Positions 1 to 6,865 are shown, numbered from the stretch's first letter. The stretch: 10,347 bases of DNA from CAVRZY01 sp963725415 (GCA_963725415.1 CAVRZY010000268.1:1-10347); one strand, 5' to 3'. Numbers and translations are program-made. Notes: a model not told the origin generated them from the letters alone.

Positions 1-758
1 TGGACCTGGCAGAAACCGCTCGCCGGTTTATTGCCAACGCCGTATTCCGTGTCTTCGACGACCTGATCCTGCATAAGCTGGCCGCCCACAATAGGCTGAC
101 CTGCTCGGAACTTCGTGGACTTGAGCACTTGAAAAACGCTCTGGCCGAGGGGAGGGGAGCCATCATCGTCAGCGGGCATTTTTACGCCAACCGCGTGGCC
201 AAGCGCTATCTTGCTGAGATTGGTTATCCCATGATGTCCGTACGGCACAGCCAACCTCCGGATCCGGCAATGGGTCGGTTCGGGGAGAGGTTCTTGCAGC
301 CGCGCTACATTGAATTCCTGCACGGCGTGATCCGGGACGAGGTTCTTCTTCAGGACCCGGACTGCGTTCTCAAAATCTTGAAGCGCCTCCGTGCAGGCGG
401 GTTGGTGAATATCCATGTGGACGCGGTCTTTTCACCTCATGCCGTCCCGCTTCCGTTCCTGGGCACTTACTGGTTGTTTCCGACCGGCTTTCTCCGGATC
501 GCGAGACTTTCCCGCTGCGCCCTGGTCCCCATGCTGTGTCTCGGGGATAGCCGCCGCCTCACGATCATTTTCGACGAACCCATTGACCTGGACTATGGGT
601 TGAGCGAAGATCAGTTTGTTTCCGTCAACCTGCCGAAGCTGGTCGACAAGCTGCAATCACAGATCCTGCAATACCCCGATCAGTGGGACGCGTGGTTGGA
701 TTACGAGCCGTCCTCAGTTGGTCCACCTGCTTCGGCGGCCGGGTCCCTGTCGCCATGA
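1..758 (+). CDS. LpxL-like (lysophospholipid) acyltransferase, 5' end missing
   Basis: The frame is open from base 3 to the TGA at 756-758, giving 251 visible residues; the true start lies before the window, so the internal TTG at 129 is not taken as the start. The protein resembles the LPLAT superfamily of lipid A late acyltransferases (LpxL/HtrB), which move an acyl chain from ACP to a lipid acceptor at the inner membrane. Visible landmarks are the SGHF block (His59 counting from base 3), then VDAVFSPHAVPLPFLG (about residues 139-154) and the PTGFLRIARLSRCALVPMLC stretch, matching the family pattern of D...F.G....P.G...LA......PV. The usual HX4(D/E) motif reads HFYANR here, so the acidic partner is Arg64. 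It overlaps the next gene by ATGA and heads an acyltransferase-ACP-ligase operon, which suggests an ACP-bound donor. The family call is firm; substrate and activity are unknown. Confidence 0.85.
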   Translation, partial: DLAETARRFIANAVFRVFDDLILHKLAAHNRLTCSELRGLEHLKNALAEGRGAIIVSGHFYANRVAKRYLAEIGYPMMSVRHSQPPDPAMGRFGERFLQPRYIEFLHGVIRDEVLLQDPDCVLKILKRLRAGGLVNIHVDAVFSPHAVPLPFLGTYWLFPTGFLRIARLSRCALVPMLCLGDSRRLTIIFDEPIDLDYGLSEDQFVSVNLPKLVDKLQSQILQYPDQWDAWLDYEPSSVGPPASAAGSLSP

Positions 759-1054
759 TAGACGAAAGCGAGATTGCCAGTAGAATCCGAAAGGTGCTGA
801 TAGACGCACTGTCCCTTAACTTGGAAGAGGAAGACCTTCGATACAGCGAGAAGCTGGATGAGTTGGTCGGCCTGGATTCCCTGGCGGTGCTGGAGTTTGT
901 AACAGCACTGGAGAAGGAATTCGGGATTACCATTGAGCCGGAGCAACTCGAACTGGAGGTTCTCAGAGACCCGAACAAGCTCGCCGCCTATATTGCTGCG
1001 CGCACGGGCCCGGGCTCGGAGCAGGTCCCTCGGACCAGCGGGGTTGAATCATGA
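755..1054 (+). CDS. Acyl carrier protein (99 aa)
   Basis: This is a small acidic four-helix carrier protein. The phosphopantetheine attachment motif is GLDSLAVLEF with Ser42 as the modified residue, followed by FGITIEPEQL, the usual helix III lead-in. At 99 residues it is slightly longer than FabF-pathway ACPs (about 78); the extra is mainly a Gly/Pro/Ser-rich tail after residue 83. The ATG at 755 is chosen because it overlaps the acyltransferase stop as ATGA and starts where the ACP fold starts; an in-frame upstream ATG at 683 would add 24 unrelated residues read from inside the acyltransferase gene. The 3' end overlaps the ligase by another ATGA. No strong Shine-Dalgarno is seen, so translational coupling is likely. 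It is a dedicated carrier, not housekeeping acpP, judging by its neighbours. Confidence 0.93.
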   Translation: MIDESEIASRIRKVLIDALSLNLEEEDLRYSEKLDELVGLDSLAVLEFVTALEKEFGITIEPEQLELEVLRDPNKLAAYIAARTGPGSEQVPRTSGVES

Positions 1055-2562
1055 TCACAGAACGACTCGATGGAATCGTGGCGCAATACGCAGGCTCTGT
1101 CGCTGTAGCTGATGACGAAGAGCGGATCACTTATCGCGAACTGGCTTCGAGAAAAGCGTGGTTCGCCAGGTACCTGAGGGGAAGCTTGAATCTCGCTGAG
1201 GGAGATGTCGTCGCGGTATCTCTTCCCAACTGCTGGGAGTTCATCGTGAGCTTCTTCGCCATTGCGGAAATCGGCGCCGTCTCAATGCCTTTCAACACGC
1301 AGTGGCGGACCAAGGAGATCGAGTGGTGCGCCAGCAGGCTTCCCATCTCTGCCGTGATCACGAACCAGGAACTTCGTGAACCGTGGGACCACTTCCAGAA
1401 GCAGATACCGGCAGGCCGCGTGGTTGTGGTAGACGAACCGGCAATGCGCCAGGAGTTGGGAGCCGATCGCCGAGGAGAAGAGGTGATGGCTTCGCCCGCC
1501 AGGAGACGGTTTGAGGATGAGGCAGTCCTGTACCTTGCGACGTCTGGGTCTACCGGCAGGCCGAGAGTAGTGCCGCGCTCTCACCGCAACCTGGTCGCTG
1601 GGGTCACCAACATAGCGGAGGCCTTAAACATCTCTCCCGGCCTGCGCTTCCTCAGTGTCGTGCCCTTCTACCATGCGCACGGCTTCAACAACTGCATGTT
1701 TCTTCCGCTCATGAAGGGCGCCACAGCAGTGCTCATGAGAAAGTTCATCCCCAGCAAGCTTGTGGAAAAGGTGCGTCGGGAGGGGATTCAGATTTTGATC
1801 GCCTCTCCCTTTGTCTTCCGCATGCTGGCAGAGCACAGCACGGATGCGCGCGCTTTCTCATCCGTGGAAATCTGCATGTCAAGCGGGGCTCCTATGTCTG
1901 CGGCATTGACAGCGCTGTGCGCTGATCGGCTCGGCATACGGGTGAGACAGCTCTATGGCTCTTCAGAGACGGCCACGATTTCGATCGAATCGGCTCACGA
2001 CACGGAGGGTGGCGGATCGGTTGGCAGGCCACTGAAATCGGTCGAAGTCAGGATTCTCGCCGGCGATGGCCGGGAGCAGCCCGCCAATCAGGTCGGAGAG
2101 ATAGCCGTGAAGAGCGCCGCGGTGATGAAAGGCTACCTCGGAGAACCCGAGCTCAATGCGAAGGTATTTCACGATGGCTTCTTTCGCACCGGCGATCTGG
2201 GCAGGATCGATGAGCAAAATAATCTGGTGATCTCAGGAAGAGTCAAGCAGGTGATTAACGTCGGCGGGATAAAGGTGGATCCTGCTGAAATTGAAAATGT
2301 TCTGGAGGCGCTACCTGAGGTGCGGGAGTGTAGGGTCCTAGGGATAGCTGATCCTCGGCAGACGGAGATCATCAAGGCCGTAGTTGCCGTTCGGCCGGGT
2401 CGGAGTCTCTCCCGCCGCCAGATCGTCGAACACTGCAGGAAGTACTTGACCGACTACAAGATACCCCGCGTAATCGAGTTTGTAGAGTCCATCCCCGCCG
2501 ACATTACAGGCAAGTACCGGACGGCGTGGGAAGTGGAGAGAGACGACCTATCCGGTTCATAG
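1051..2562 (+). CDS. AMP-forming acyl-CoA/acyl-ACP ligase (503 aa)
   Basis: This is a complete ANL-superfamily adenylating enzyme. Core motifs occur in order: the P-loop-like TSGSTGRPR at residues 164-172, LYGSSETA at 301-308, RTGDLGR at 379-385, the hinge-region SGRVKQVINVGG soon after, and the C-terminal catalytic lysine in DITGKYR (Lys488). These enzymes activate a carboxylic acid as an acyl adenylate and pass it to a thiol. Because the gene starts within the stop codon of a dedicated ACP (ATGA), the likely acceptor is that ACP's phosphopantetheine arm, although CoA cannot be excluded. The length of about 500 residues fits medium/long-chain or aryl acid ligases rather than NRPS modules; no condensation or carrier domain is fused. 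Substrate specificity cannot be read by eye. The operon appears to end here, 131 bp before the toxin-antitoxin pair. Confidence 0.92.
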   Translation: MITERLDGIVAQYAGSVAVADDEERITYRELASRKAWFARYLRGSLNLAEGDVVAVSLPNCWEFIVSFFAIAEIGAVSMPFNTQWRTKEIEWCASRLPISAVITNQELREPWDHFQKQIPAGRVVVVDEPAMRQELGADRRGEEVMASPARRRFEDEAVLYLATSGSTGRPRVVPRSHRNLVAGVTNIAEALNISPGLRFLSVVPFYHAHGFNNCMFLPLMKGATAVLMRKFIPSKLVEKVRREGIQILIASPFVFRMLAEHSTDARAFSSVEICMSSGAPMSAALTALCADRLGIRVRQLYGSSETATISIESAHDTEGGGSVGRPLKSVEVRILAGDGREQPANQVGEIAVKSAAVMKGYLGEPELNAKVFHDGFFRTGDLGRIDEQNNLVISGRVKQVINVGGIKVDPAEIENVLEALPEVRECRVLGIADPRQTEIIKAVVAVRPGRSLSRRQIVEHCRKYLTDYKIPRVIEFVESIPADITGKYRTAWEVERDDLSGS

Positions 2563-2693
2563 CGCAGCGAAGCCGCAACCAGACAACCCAGCGAGCGGCG
2601 CCCGCGCGCGGAGCGGCAGCGCCGAAAGTGGCCAACGCGCGGAAATGTTTCTCCGGGGAGGGGGCTGCCCAGACTGGAAGTGGCTATGGTAAT
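2563..2693. other. Gap between ligase and TA module
   Basis: This 131-bp GC-rich spacer holds CG-rich short self-complementary patches (such as CGCGCGCG near 2604) but no stem followed by a T run, so no convincing terminator. Its last part must carry the TA promoter. Confidence 0.5.
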
Positions 2694-2707
2694 ATGACTA
2701 TAGTCAT
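2694..2707. promoter_or_regulatory. 14-bp perfect palindrome over the antitoxin start (probable TA operator)
   Basis: ATGACTATAGTCAT is fully self-complementary. It covers one in-frame ATG (2694) and runs into a second (2706), and lies just downstream of AT-rich -10-like hexamers (TATGGT at 2685, TAATAT at 2690). Phd/YefM antitoxins bind short palindromes at their own promoters and repress the operon, so this is a natural autoregulatory site. The palindrome is seen directly; the operator role is inferred. No convincing -35 was found. Confidence 0.55.
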
Positions 2708-2936
2708 GACCGAGCAAATCGCAGCCGGAGTGTTCAAAGCCAAGTGCCTCAGGCTCCTGGATGAGGTGCAACGAACGCGGAAGGAGATCGTTGTCACCAA
2801 GCGGGGCAAGCCGGTAGCGCGGGTCGTGCCGGTCAACAACCCAGACACCCAGTGGTTCGGGCGGATGAAGGGAACCGGAAAGATCGTCGGTGACATCATT
2901 GCCCCCATAGACGTGGTCTGGGATGCCGACCGCTGA
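2706..2936 (+). CDS. Phd/YefM-family antitoxin (76 aa)
   Basis: The sequence IAAGVFKAKCLRLLDEV, followed by VVTKRGKPVARVVP, is the classic N-terminal DNA-binding dimer domain of the Phd/YefM type II antitoxin family. The C-terminal tail (WFGRMKGTGKIVGDI and onward) is the part expected to wrap and inhibit the toxin. The start at 2706 gives MTEQIAAG, matching typical family N-termini; the in-frame ATG at 2694 would add four residues and has a GGAAG 13 bases upstream, so either is possible. With a promoter just upstream, the mRNA may have almost no leader. The reading frame stays open further upstream to 2526, but that part lacks family similarity and is rejected. The gene overlaps the toxin by 14 bp, usual for TA pairs that must be made together, and it probably represses its own promoter through the palindrome at its start. 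Confidence 0.88.
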   Translation: MTEQIAAGVFKAKCLRLLDEVQRTRKEIVVTKRGKPVARVVPVNNPDTQWFGRMKGTGKIVGDIIAPIDVVWDADR

Positions 2937-3357
2937 GCGCTGGCAGCCTCTGCTGCTCGATACCCATTGCTGGCTCTGGATGGAATTCGGGCGAGCAGAG
3001 CTATTCTCCCGCACTGGACTCTCTGCCATTAAGGAAGCCACAGCGAAGAAGGACCTCCTGGTATCCGTCATATCGGTTTGGGAAGTGGGGATGCTGGAAT
3101 CTAAGGGCCGAATCCATCTGTATGTGTCCTGCGAGGACTGGGTGAAAAGAGCACTGGCCAACCCTGCTGTTACGCTGGTGTCCCTGAGCCCGGACATAGC
3201 TCTGGACAGCACGCGGCTTCCCGGCGACTTTCACGGAGATCCTGCCGATCAAATCCTGGCGGCCACGGCGCGGCGCTTGGGAGCCAGGATACTGACCAGG
3301 GACCGCCAGCTCACTCAGTACGGCCGGCAGGGGTACATCAAGGTCGTGCCGGCATGA
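2923..3357 (+). CDS. vapC: PIN-domain toxin ribonuclease, VapC type (144 aa)
   Basis: This is a PIN-domain protein of the toxin subgroup paired with Phd-like antitoxins. The acidic metal-binding set is complete: Asp13 in LLLDTHCWLW, Glu54 in SVISVWEVGML, Asp109 in DFHGDPADQILAATA and Asp127 in ILTRDRQL. Such toxins are Mg2+-dependent endoribonucleases that cut tRNA or rRNA when free of antitoxin; the RNA target here is not predictable. The ATG at 2923 lies inside the antitoxin gene (14-bp overlap), consistent with coupled translation. The full length and intact active site suggest a working toxin. Its 3' end overlaps the end of the convergent sulfatase gene by 20 bp, leaving no room for a terminator. 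The pair may act as a stabilising module for this accessory region. Confidence 0.92.
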   Translation: MPTAERWQPLLLDTHCWLWMEFGRAELFSRTGLSAIKEATAKKDLLVSVISVWEVGMLESKGRIHLYVSCEDWVKRALANPAVTLVSLSPDIALDSTRLPGDFHGDPADQILAATARRLGARILTRDRQLTQYGRQGYIKVVPA

Positions 3358-4750
3358 TGGTCTGGCCCAGCCTCTTTGACAGCCTCTCGACTTCAGCCCT
3401 CGCTTTGGTGGCGATGTTGGCGTTCTCCAGCGGGTCGCTTTCCAGGTCGAACAGCAGCGGCGGCAACTCGGTGAGGGGCGGCCCAGCGCGCGACAGGCCA
3501 GCGGAACCGAAACCTCGTATCAGTTTGTAGCGCCCGTCGAAGACCAGGCGCCATCCTCCCAGACCGGACAGGACATAGTCGCGATGGGAGCGCGTCTTGC
3601 CTTCCAGCAACGGCCTCAGAGAACGGCTGTCCATGTCCGCCGGCCTGGGCAATGCGGCGTAGTCCAGAAAGGTAGCAGCCAGATCCATCACGCTGACGAG
3701 CGCCTCGCTGACCAGGCCCGCTCCCACGCCGGGACCAGCCACGTAGAGCGGCACCCCAACCGAGGGCTGATAGGGCACCGACTTGCCCCAGCGATCGTGG
3801 TCGCCCAGCATCTCGCCGTGATCGCTGCTGTAGACCACCAGCGTGTTGTCCAGTTCGCCGCGCCTCTTCAGCTCCTCCATGAAAATGCCCACCCAGCGGT
3901 CGATGTTCTCAACCATGGCGGAGTAATTCTGGCGGATGGCAAGGTGCGTTTCGGGTGAGAATTGGCGCGAGCCGTTGGGTTGAGGGAAGCCGGTGATTTT
4001 CCGGCAGCTCTCTTCCATCCGCCGGGTGATGTCCCAAGGCTCGTGGGGGCCGGTGAAGTTGACCATCAGGAACCAGGGTCTGCCCCCGGGGAACCTCCGC
4101 ATCAGGTTCAGGCCGTTGTTGGCCACCCAATTGTCGCAGTATGCCTCTTCGGGAAGAGGTGTAGGAAATGTGGCTGAGGGATCCTTGCGCCGGCCGAAAT
4201 CCTGGACGTGCATGGCGGCGAGTTGCTGCCGGTGCAGGTAGGCCATGTAGGGATCTTTGGGGGTGAGGGCGCCGCTGCGGATGGCGTCGTGCTTGCCGGC
4301 GTTATCGATGCCGTCGGAGAAGCCCCACTGGGGCAGCAGACGCTTGCCGTCCAGTCCCCAGTCCAGCGTGGCTTTGTGCAGGTCGAACTTGCCGCAGCCG
4401 GCGACATGGTAGCCGCTGTCGCGCAGCAGGGAGTAGTAGGTGGTCTGGTCGAGCGGGTAGTCGTGCCCATTGCTGGGGACGCGGCAGCGGTCGTATTCCT
4501 TACCCGCCGCCAGACAGGCCCGCGAAGGGGCGCAGAGTGGGGAGGCCACCAGGGCCCGGGTGAAGCGAGCGCCGCGGCGCGCCAGCGCATCCAGGTTGGG
4601 AGTGCGGACGGGGACGCGCGGATTCGCCCCGGTCCAGTCAAGTCGATGCTGGTCGGGGAACAGCAGCAGGATGTTCGGGCGATTTCCCGCGGCGGCAGCG
4701 AGAGCCCCCGCCGTCGTTGTGAAAAATTCTCTCCTGCTGTGCTGGCGCAT
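3338..4750 (-). CDS. Tat-exported sulfatase, S1 family, DQ/DH type (470 aa)
   Basis: The N-terminus carries a Tat signal (SRREFF at residues 5-10, then an Ala-rich hydrophobic stretch to about 22), so the folded enzyme should be exported. Asp33 in LFPDQHR is a metal ligand. Cys73 in CAPSRACLAAGK is the site converted to formylglycine by a formylglycine-generating enzyme not encoded here. Asp310-His311 in SSDHGEMLGDHDRWGKS supplies further ligands, with Lys323 nearby. The DQ plus DH pattern resembles choline-sulfatase and phosphonate-monoesterase-like members more than arylsulfatase A. Length is normal. It hydrolyses a sulfate ester (or possibly a related phospho/phosphono ester) on an unknown organic substrate. 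It lies 21 bp downstream of a second sulfatase and is probably the last gene of that operon. It converges with, and overlaps, the toxin gene. Confidence 0.93.
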   Translation of the reverse strand: MRQHSRREFFTTTAGALAAAAGNRPNILLLFPDQHRLDWTGANPRVPVRTPNLDALARRGARFTRALVASPLCAPSRACLAAGKEYDRCRVPSNGHDYPLDQTTYYSLLRDSGYHVAGCGKFDLHKATLDWGLDGKRLLPQWGFSDGIDNAGKHDAIRSGALTPKDPYMAYLHRQQLAAMHVQDFGRRKDPSATFPTPLPEEAYCDNWVANNGLNLMRRFPGGRPWFLMVNFTGPHEPWDITRRMEESCRKITGFPQPNGSRQFSPETHLAIRQNYSAMVENIDRWVGIFMEELKRRGELDNTLVVYSSDHGEMLGDHDRWGKSVPYQPSVGVPLYVAGPGVGAGLVSEALVSVMDLAATFLDYAALPRPADMDSRSLRPLLEGKTRSHRDYVLSGLGGWRLVFDGRYKLIRGFGSAGLSRAGPPLTELPPLLFDLESDPLENANIATKARAEVERLSKRLGQTIMPARP

Positions 4751-4771
4751 GACGGATTGCCTGTCACCAGC

Positions 4772-6163
4772 CTATCGGCTCTGTGCGGCCCGCGGCAGAG
4801 CGCCGATGCGCGGTTCCTGGTTCGAGCGCGTTTTTGTCGTCTCGTAAGCTTGGCGAATCTCCTCGGGGAATCCCGCCATCAGGCGCTCGAGGCGCACCTG
4901 GATGTCTTTGACTACCTCGGGATGTTCCACCGCCACGTCGTAACTCTCGTCTGGGTCGTTCACCAGGTCGTAGAGTTCGGGGTTCTGGAGCGGCAGGTTG
5001 AGCCGGCCTCCGGGGGGTGCGGGACTCCAGGTGGCCGAATTGTAACGGGCGATGTGCAGCTTCCACCTGCCCAGCCGGGCGCACTGAACCTGAATGTTGT
5101 CGAAGTACAACAGGGCTTCCCGCTCCAGCTCCTGCTTCTGGCCGGTGAGCAACGGCCAGAGGTCGATCCCGTCAACAGGATTCTTCGGCAGCGGGACGTC
5201 GCAGAGCCGCGCCACGGTGGGCAGCACATCCATCAGCGAACCCAGGCCCGGGCAGACGCGGCCCTTGGGGATGCGGCCGGGGAAGCGCGCCAGGAACGGC
5301 TCGCGGACCCCGCCTTCGTAGGTCATCCCCTTGCGGCCACGCAGTTTGCCGGGGCTGCCCTGAAACCAGGGACCGTTGTCGGAGGAGAACATTACCAAAG
5401 TGTTGTTGTCCAGGCCGTGCTTCTTGAGGGCGGACAAGACTTCTCCCACGCTCCAGTCCACTTCCTCGATCACGTCGCCGTACAGGCCGGCTGGGGATTT
5501 GTCGCGAAAGCGCGGGGAGGCGGCCAGAGGAATGTGCGGGTAGGTGTGGGCGAAGTACAGGAAGAAGGGCGAGTCCTTGGATTGCTGGATGAAGCGCAGG
5601 GCGTACTCGGTGTAGCGCGGCGTCAGCGTTTCCAGCGTGGCAGTCTGCTCGACCACCTCGGTGTTATGCAGCAGCACGCGTGGGTTCATGTCGTTGCTGT
5701 AGGGGATGCCGAAGTACTCGTCGAAGCCGCGAGTGGTGGGCAGGTATTGCGCCAGGTGGCCAAGGTGCCATTTGCCGATGCACATGGTCTTGTAGTTCCT
5801 GGCCTTGAGCAACTGGGCCAGGGTGACTTCGGAATCCGGCAGGCCCGTGGTGTCCATGGGGTTCAGCACCCGAGGCACTCCCACGCGCGTGGGGTAGCGC
5901 CCCGTCATTAGCGCGGCGCGGGAGGGCGAGCAGACGGGGTTGGCGGAGAGAAAGTGGGTGAAGCGCATCCCTTCGCTGGCCATGCGGTCCAGGTTGGGGG
6001 TGCGGAGATTGGAGCCGTAGCAGCCCAGGTCTCCGTAGCCCAGGTCATCACAGAAGATCATGATGACGTTGGGCGGACGGGTGGCGGCCAGCGCGGGTCC
6101 GGCGCACAACGCCGCGCCCGCCACCTTCAGGAAATCGCGTCGGTTGAATGTTCGGTTTGGCAT
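4772..6163 (-). CDS. Tat-exported arylsulfatase A-like sulfatase (463 aa)
   Basis: The Tat signal NRRDFLK (residues 7-13) is followed by a hydrophobic segment and a likely cleavage near ALA (24-26). Catalytic features are complete: FCDDLGYGDLG with metal ligands Asp39/Asp40, the formylglycine site Cys78 in CSPSRAALMTGR, GKWHLGH with Lys131 and His133, SSDNGP with Asp262/Asn263, and LRGRKGMTYEGG with Lys278. This is the arylsulfatase A-type DD/DN arrangement, different from its downstream partner. It should release sulfate from sulfated polysaccharides or aryl/steroid sulfates outside the cytoplasmic membrane. The start lies only 6 bp after the preceding oxidoreductase stop, so both are probably on one mRNA. 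The C-terminal tail after about residue 440 is polar and not clearly part of the fold. Confidence 0.94.
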   Translation of the reverse strand: MPNRTFNRRDFLKVAGAALCAGPALAATRPPNVIMIFCDDLGYGDLGCYGSNLRTPNLDRMASEGMRFTHFLSANPVCSPSRAALMTGRYPTRVGVPRVLNPMDTTGLPDSEVTLAQLLKARNYKTMCIGKWHLGHLAQYLPTTRGFDEYFGIPYSNDMNPRVLLHNTEVVEQTATLETLTPRYTEYALRFIQQSKDSPFFLYFAHTYPHIPLAASPRFRDKSPAGLYGDVIEEVDWSVGEVLSALKKHGLDNNTLVMFSSDNGPWFQGSPGKLRGRKGMTYEGGVREPFLARFPGRIPKGRVCPGLGSLMDVLPTVARLCDVPLPKNPVDGIDLWPLLTGQKQELEREALLYFDNIQVQCARLGRWKLHIARYNSATWSPAPPGGRLNLPLQNPELYDLVNDPDESYDVAVEHPEVVKDIQVRLERLMAGFPEEIRQAYETTKTRSNQEPRIGALPRAAQSR

Positions 6164-6169
6164 GTTCGA

Positions 6170-6568
6170 TTAACCCATCGATGAGGTGTGTTCTGGTTCG
6201 ATTCTGTACATCACGCGGACCTCGCCCGGCTGGCGGGAGGGGTACTGGTCCAGGTTCAAGTACTTCTTGGCCATCTTGTTGATGTGACCGTCGGCGCCCT
6301 GCTCGGTGATTTCCACCACGCGACCGCGGATCTCCAGATAGCGATAAGGGTTGTCCGGGTCCATGATAGAGAGCGCCACGCGCGGGTCCCGGCGCATGTT
6401 GCGGTCCTTCCGCCGGCCCTTGGCCGAGTTCACGATGACATGGGTCCCGTCAAAATCGCACCACACCGGAGTCACCTGGGGACGGCCGTCGGGCATCAGA
6501 GTGGCCAGGTTGGCGAAAGCTTTCTTTTGGAAAAGGTCGAGGTACTTCTGGGGGATCACCTCAGACAT
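6170..6568 (-). CDS. PPOX-class split-barrel oxidoreductase, probably F420-dependent (132 aa)
   Basis: This is a short split-barrel protein of the flavin/deazaflavin oxidoreductase (FDOR-B) group. Diagnostic segments are FANLATLMPDGRPQVTPVW (residues 18-36), VNSAKGRRKDRNMRRDPRVA (46-65, a Lys/Arg-rich patch that in relatives holds the cofactor phosphate tail) and LEIRGRVVEIT. Relatives bind F420, FMN or heme-like ligands and often reduce small substrates with F420H2. F420 use is supported here by fno and cofD about 3 kb away. The start is the ATG at 6568, because AAGGAGG (6574-6580) sits 5 bases upstream; an earlier in-frame ATG at 6583 lies before that ribosome binding site and would add only MKEAT. 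It lies 6 bp before a sulfatase gene, an odd pairing functionally. The cofactor is inferred; the fold is clear. Confidence 0.92.
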   Translation of the reverse strand: MSEVIPQKYLDLFQKKAFANLATLMPDGRPQVTPVWCDFDGTHVIVNSAKGRRKDRNMRRDPRVALSIMDPDNPYRYLEIRGRVVEITEQGADGHINKMAKKYLNLDQYPSRQPGEVRVMYRIEPEHTSSMG

Positions 6569-6573
6569 GGTAG

Positions 6574-6580
6574 CCTCCTT
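6574..6580 (-). promoter_or_regulatory. Strong Shine-Dalgarno that decides the oxidoreductase start
   Basis: AAGGAGG reads on the minus strand with a 5-base spacer (CTACC) to the ATG at 6568. It overlaps the first codons of the alternative start at 6583, so that start cannot use it. Confidence 0.8.
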
Positions 6581-6588
6581 CATGGCGA

Positions 6589-6612
6589 AATATAGCAGAA
6601 GTCGGGAGTCAA
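6589..6612 (-). promoter_or_regulatory. Weak candidate promoter for the oxidoreductase-sulfatase genes
   Basis: On the minus strand a good -35-like TTGACT (6607-6612) precedes a TATATT (6589-6594), but the 12-base spacer is too short for a standard sigma-70 promoter. It lies between the mobile element's target duplication and the gene start. If real, it would let these genes be transcribed independently of the genes beyond the element. Confidence 0.25.
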
Positions 6613-6623
6613 GAGCCGGGAGC

Positions 6624-6631
6624 CGAAACTC
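6624..6631. repeat. Target-site duplication, left copy (CGAAACTC)
   Basis: The 8-mer CGAAACTC directly abuts the left end of the 387-bp element and is repeated exactly at 7019-7026 on the other side. One more base (C) also matches, but that base is better assigned to the right terminal inverted repeat. Confidence 0.85.
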
Positions 6632-6658
6632 GTAATGCCTCAGAAGCTGTGAAAAAAT
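6632..6658 (+). repeat. Left terminal inverted repeat, 27 bp, begins GTAATGCC
   Basis: It is identical, as reverse complement, to 6992-7018 over all 27 bases; the next inward bases no longer pair. It ends in a run of six A followed by T. Confidence 0.92.
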
Positions 6659-6716
6659 TCAAACGTCCCGCTTCTCGCGCACTGCAATCCCACTGTTTTC
6701 AGTGTGGGATATGCCT

Positions 6717-6741
6717 CCGGCTTGTCCTGTTGACACGCCGG
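6717..6741. repeat. Hairpin 2 of the element, followed by a T run
   Basis: CCGGCTTGTC pairs with GACACGCCGG (10-bp stem with one mismatch, 5-base loop). On the plus strand it is followed, after five bases, by six T (6747-6752), resembling an intrinsic terminator, but no plus-strand gene ends nearby. Confidence 0.7.
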
Positions 6742-6745
6742 AAGA

Positions 6746-6774
6746 ATTTTTTCACGGCTTCTCAGTCTCGGGGG
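6746..6774 (+). repeat. Inner inverted repeat, left arm (29 bp)
   Basis: It pairs with 6866-6894 at 27 of 29 positions and ends in five G. Its first 20 bases are also a near copy of the inner part of the right terminal repeat (two differences), so the inner and outer repeats are related. Confidence 0.85.
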
Positions 6775-6796
6775 TAAGAGCCTGTGCAGCCGGGTG

Positions 6797-6817
6797 GGAT
6801 AGGCTTTCAGCCTGTCC
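6797..6817. repeat. Hairpin 3 of the element
   Basis: GGATAGGCT and AGCCTGTCC flank a TTC loop; the 9-bp stem has one position that pairs as A-G in DNA, or G-U when read as minus-strand RNA. It shares its core with hairpin 6. Confidence 0.7.
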
Positions 6818-6841
6818 GGACGCCTTTCGAATACCGCCCGA

Positions 6842-6859
6842 GACAAGCTGAAGCTTGTC
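6842..6859. repeat. Hairpin 4 of the element
   Basis: GACAAGCT and AGCTTGTC form a perfect 8-bp stem around a two-base GA spacer, so the whole is nearly a continuous palindrome. Confidence 0.7.
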
Positions 6860-6865
6860 CCACGG

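Noticed and set aside
683..754. Earlier ATG for the acyl carrier protein
   Set aside because: The added 24 residues come from out-of-frame acyltransferase sequence and lie outside the ACP fold; the ATGA overlap at 755 is the natural start.
2454..3212. Minus-strand open frame (252 codons) opposite the ligase end and TA genes
   Set aside because: Ser/Arg-rich antisense shadow; the plus strand carries recognisable antitoxin and PIN toxin in the same place.
4208..5911. Very long plus-strand open frame (567 codons) across both sulfatase genes
   Set aside because: It is antisense to two clear sulfatases with intact catalytic motifs; its product is compositionally odd (Val/Gly/Gln/His rich) and matches no family. 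High-GC codon use often leaves the opposite frame open.
6601..6624. Short direct repeat GTCGGGAGTC / GCCGGGAGCC left of the element
   Set aside because: Only two imperfect 10-base units; too short to separate from chance in GC-rich DNA.
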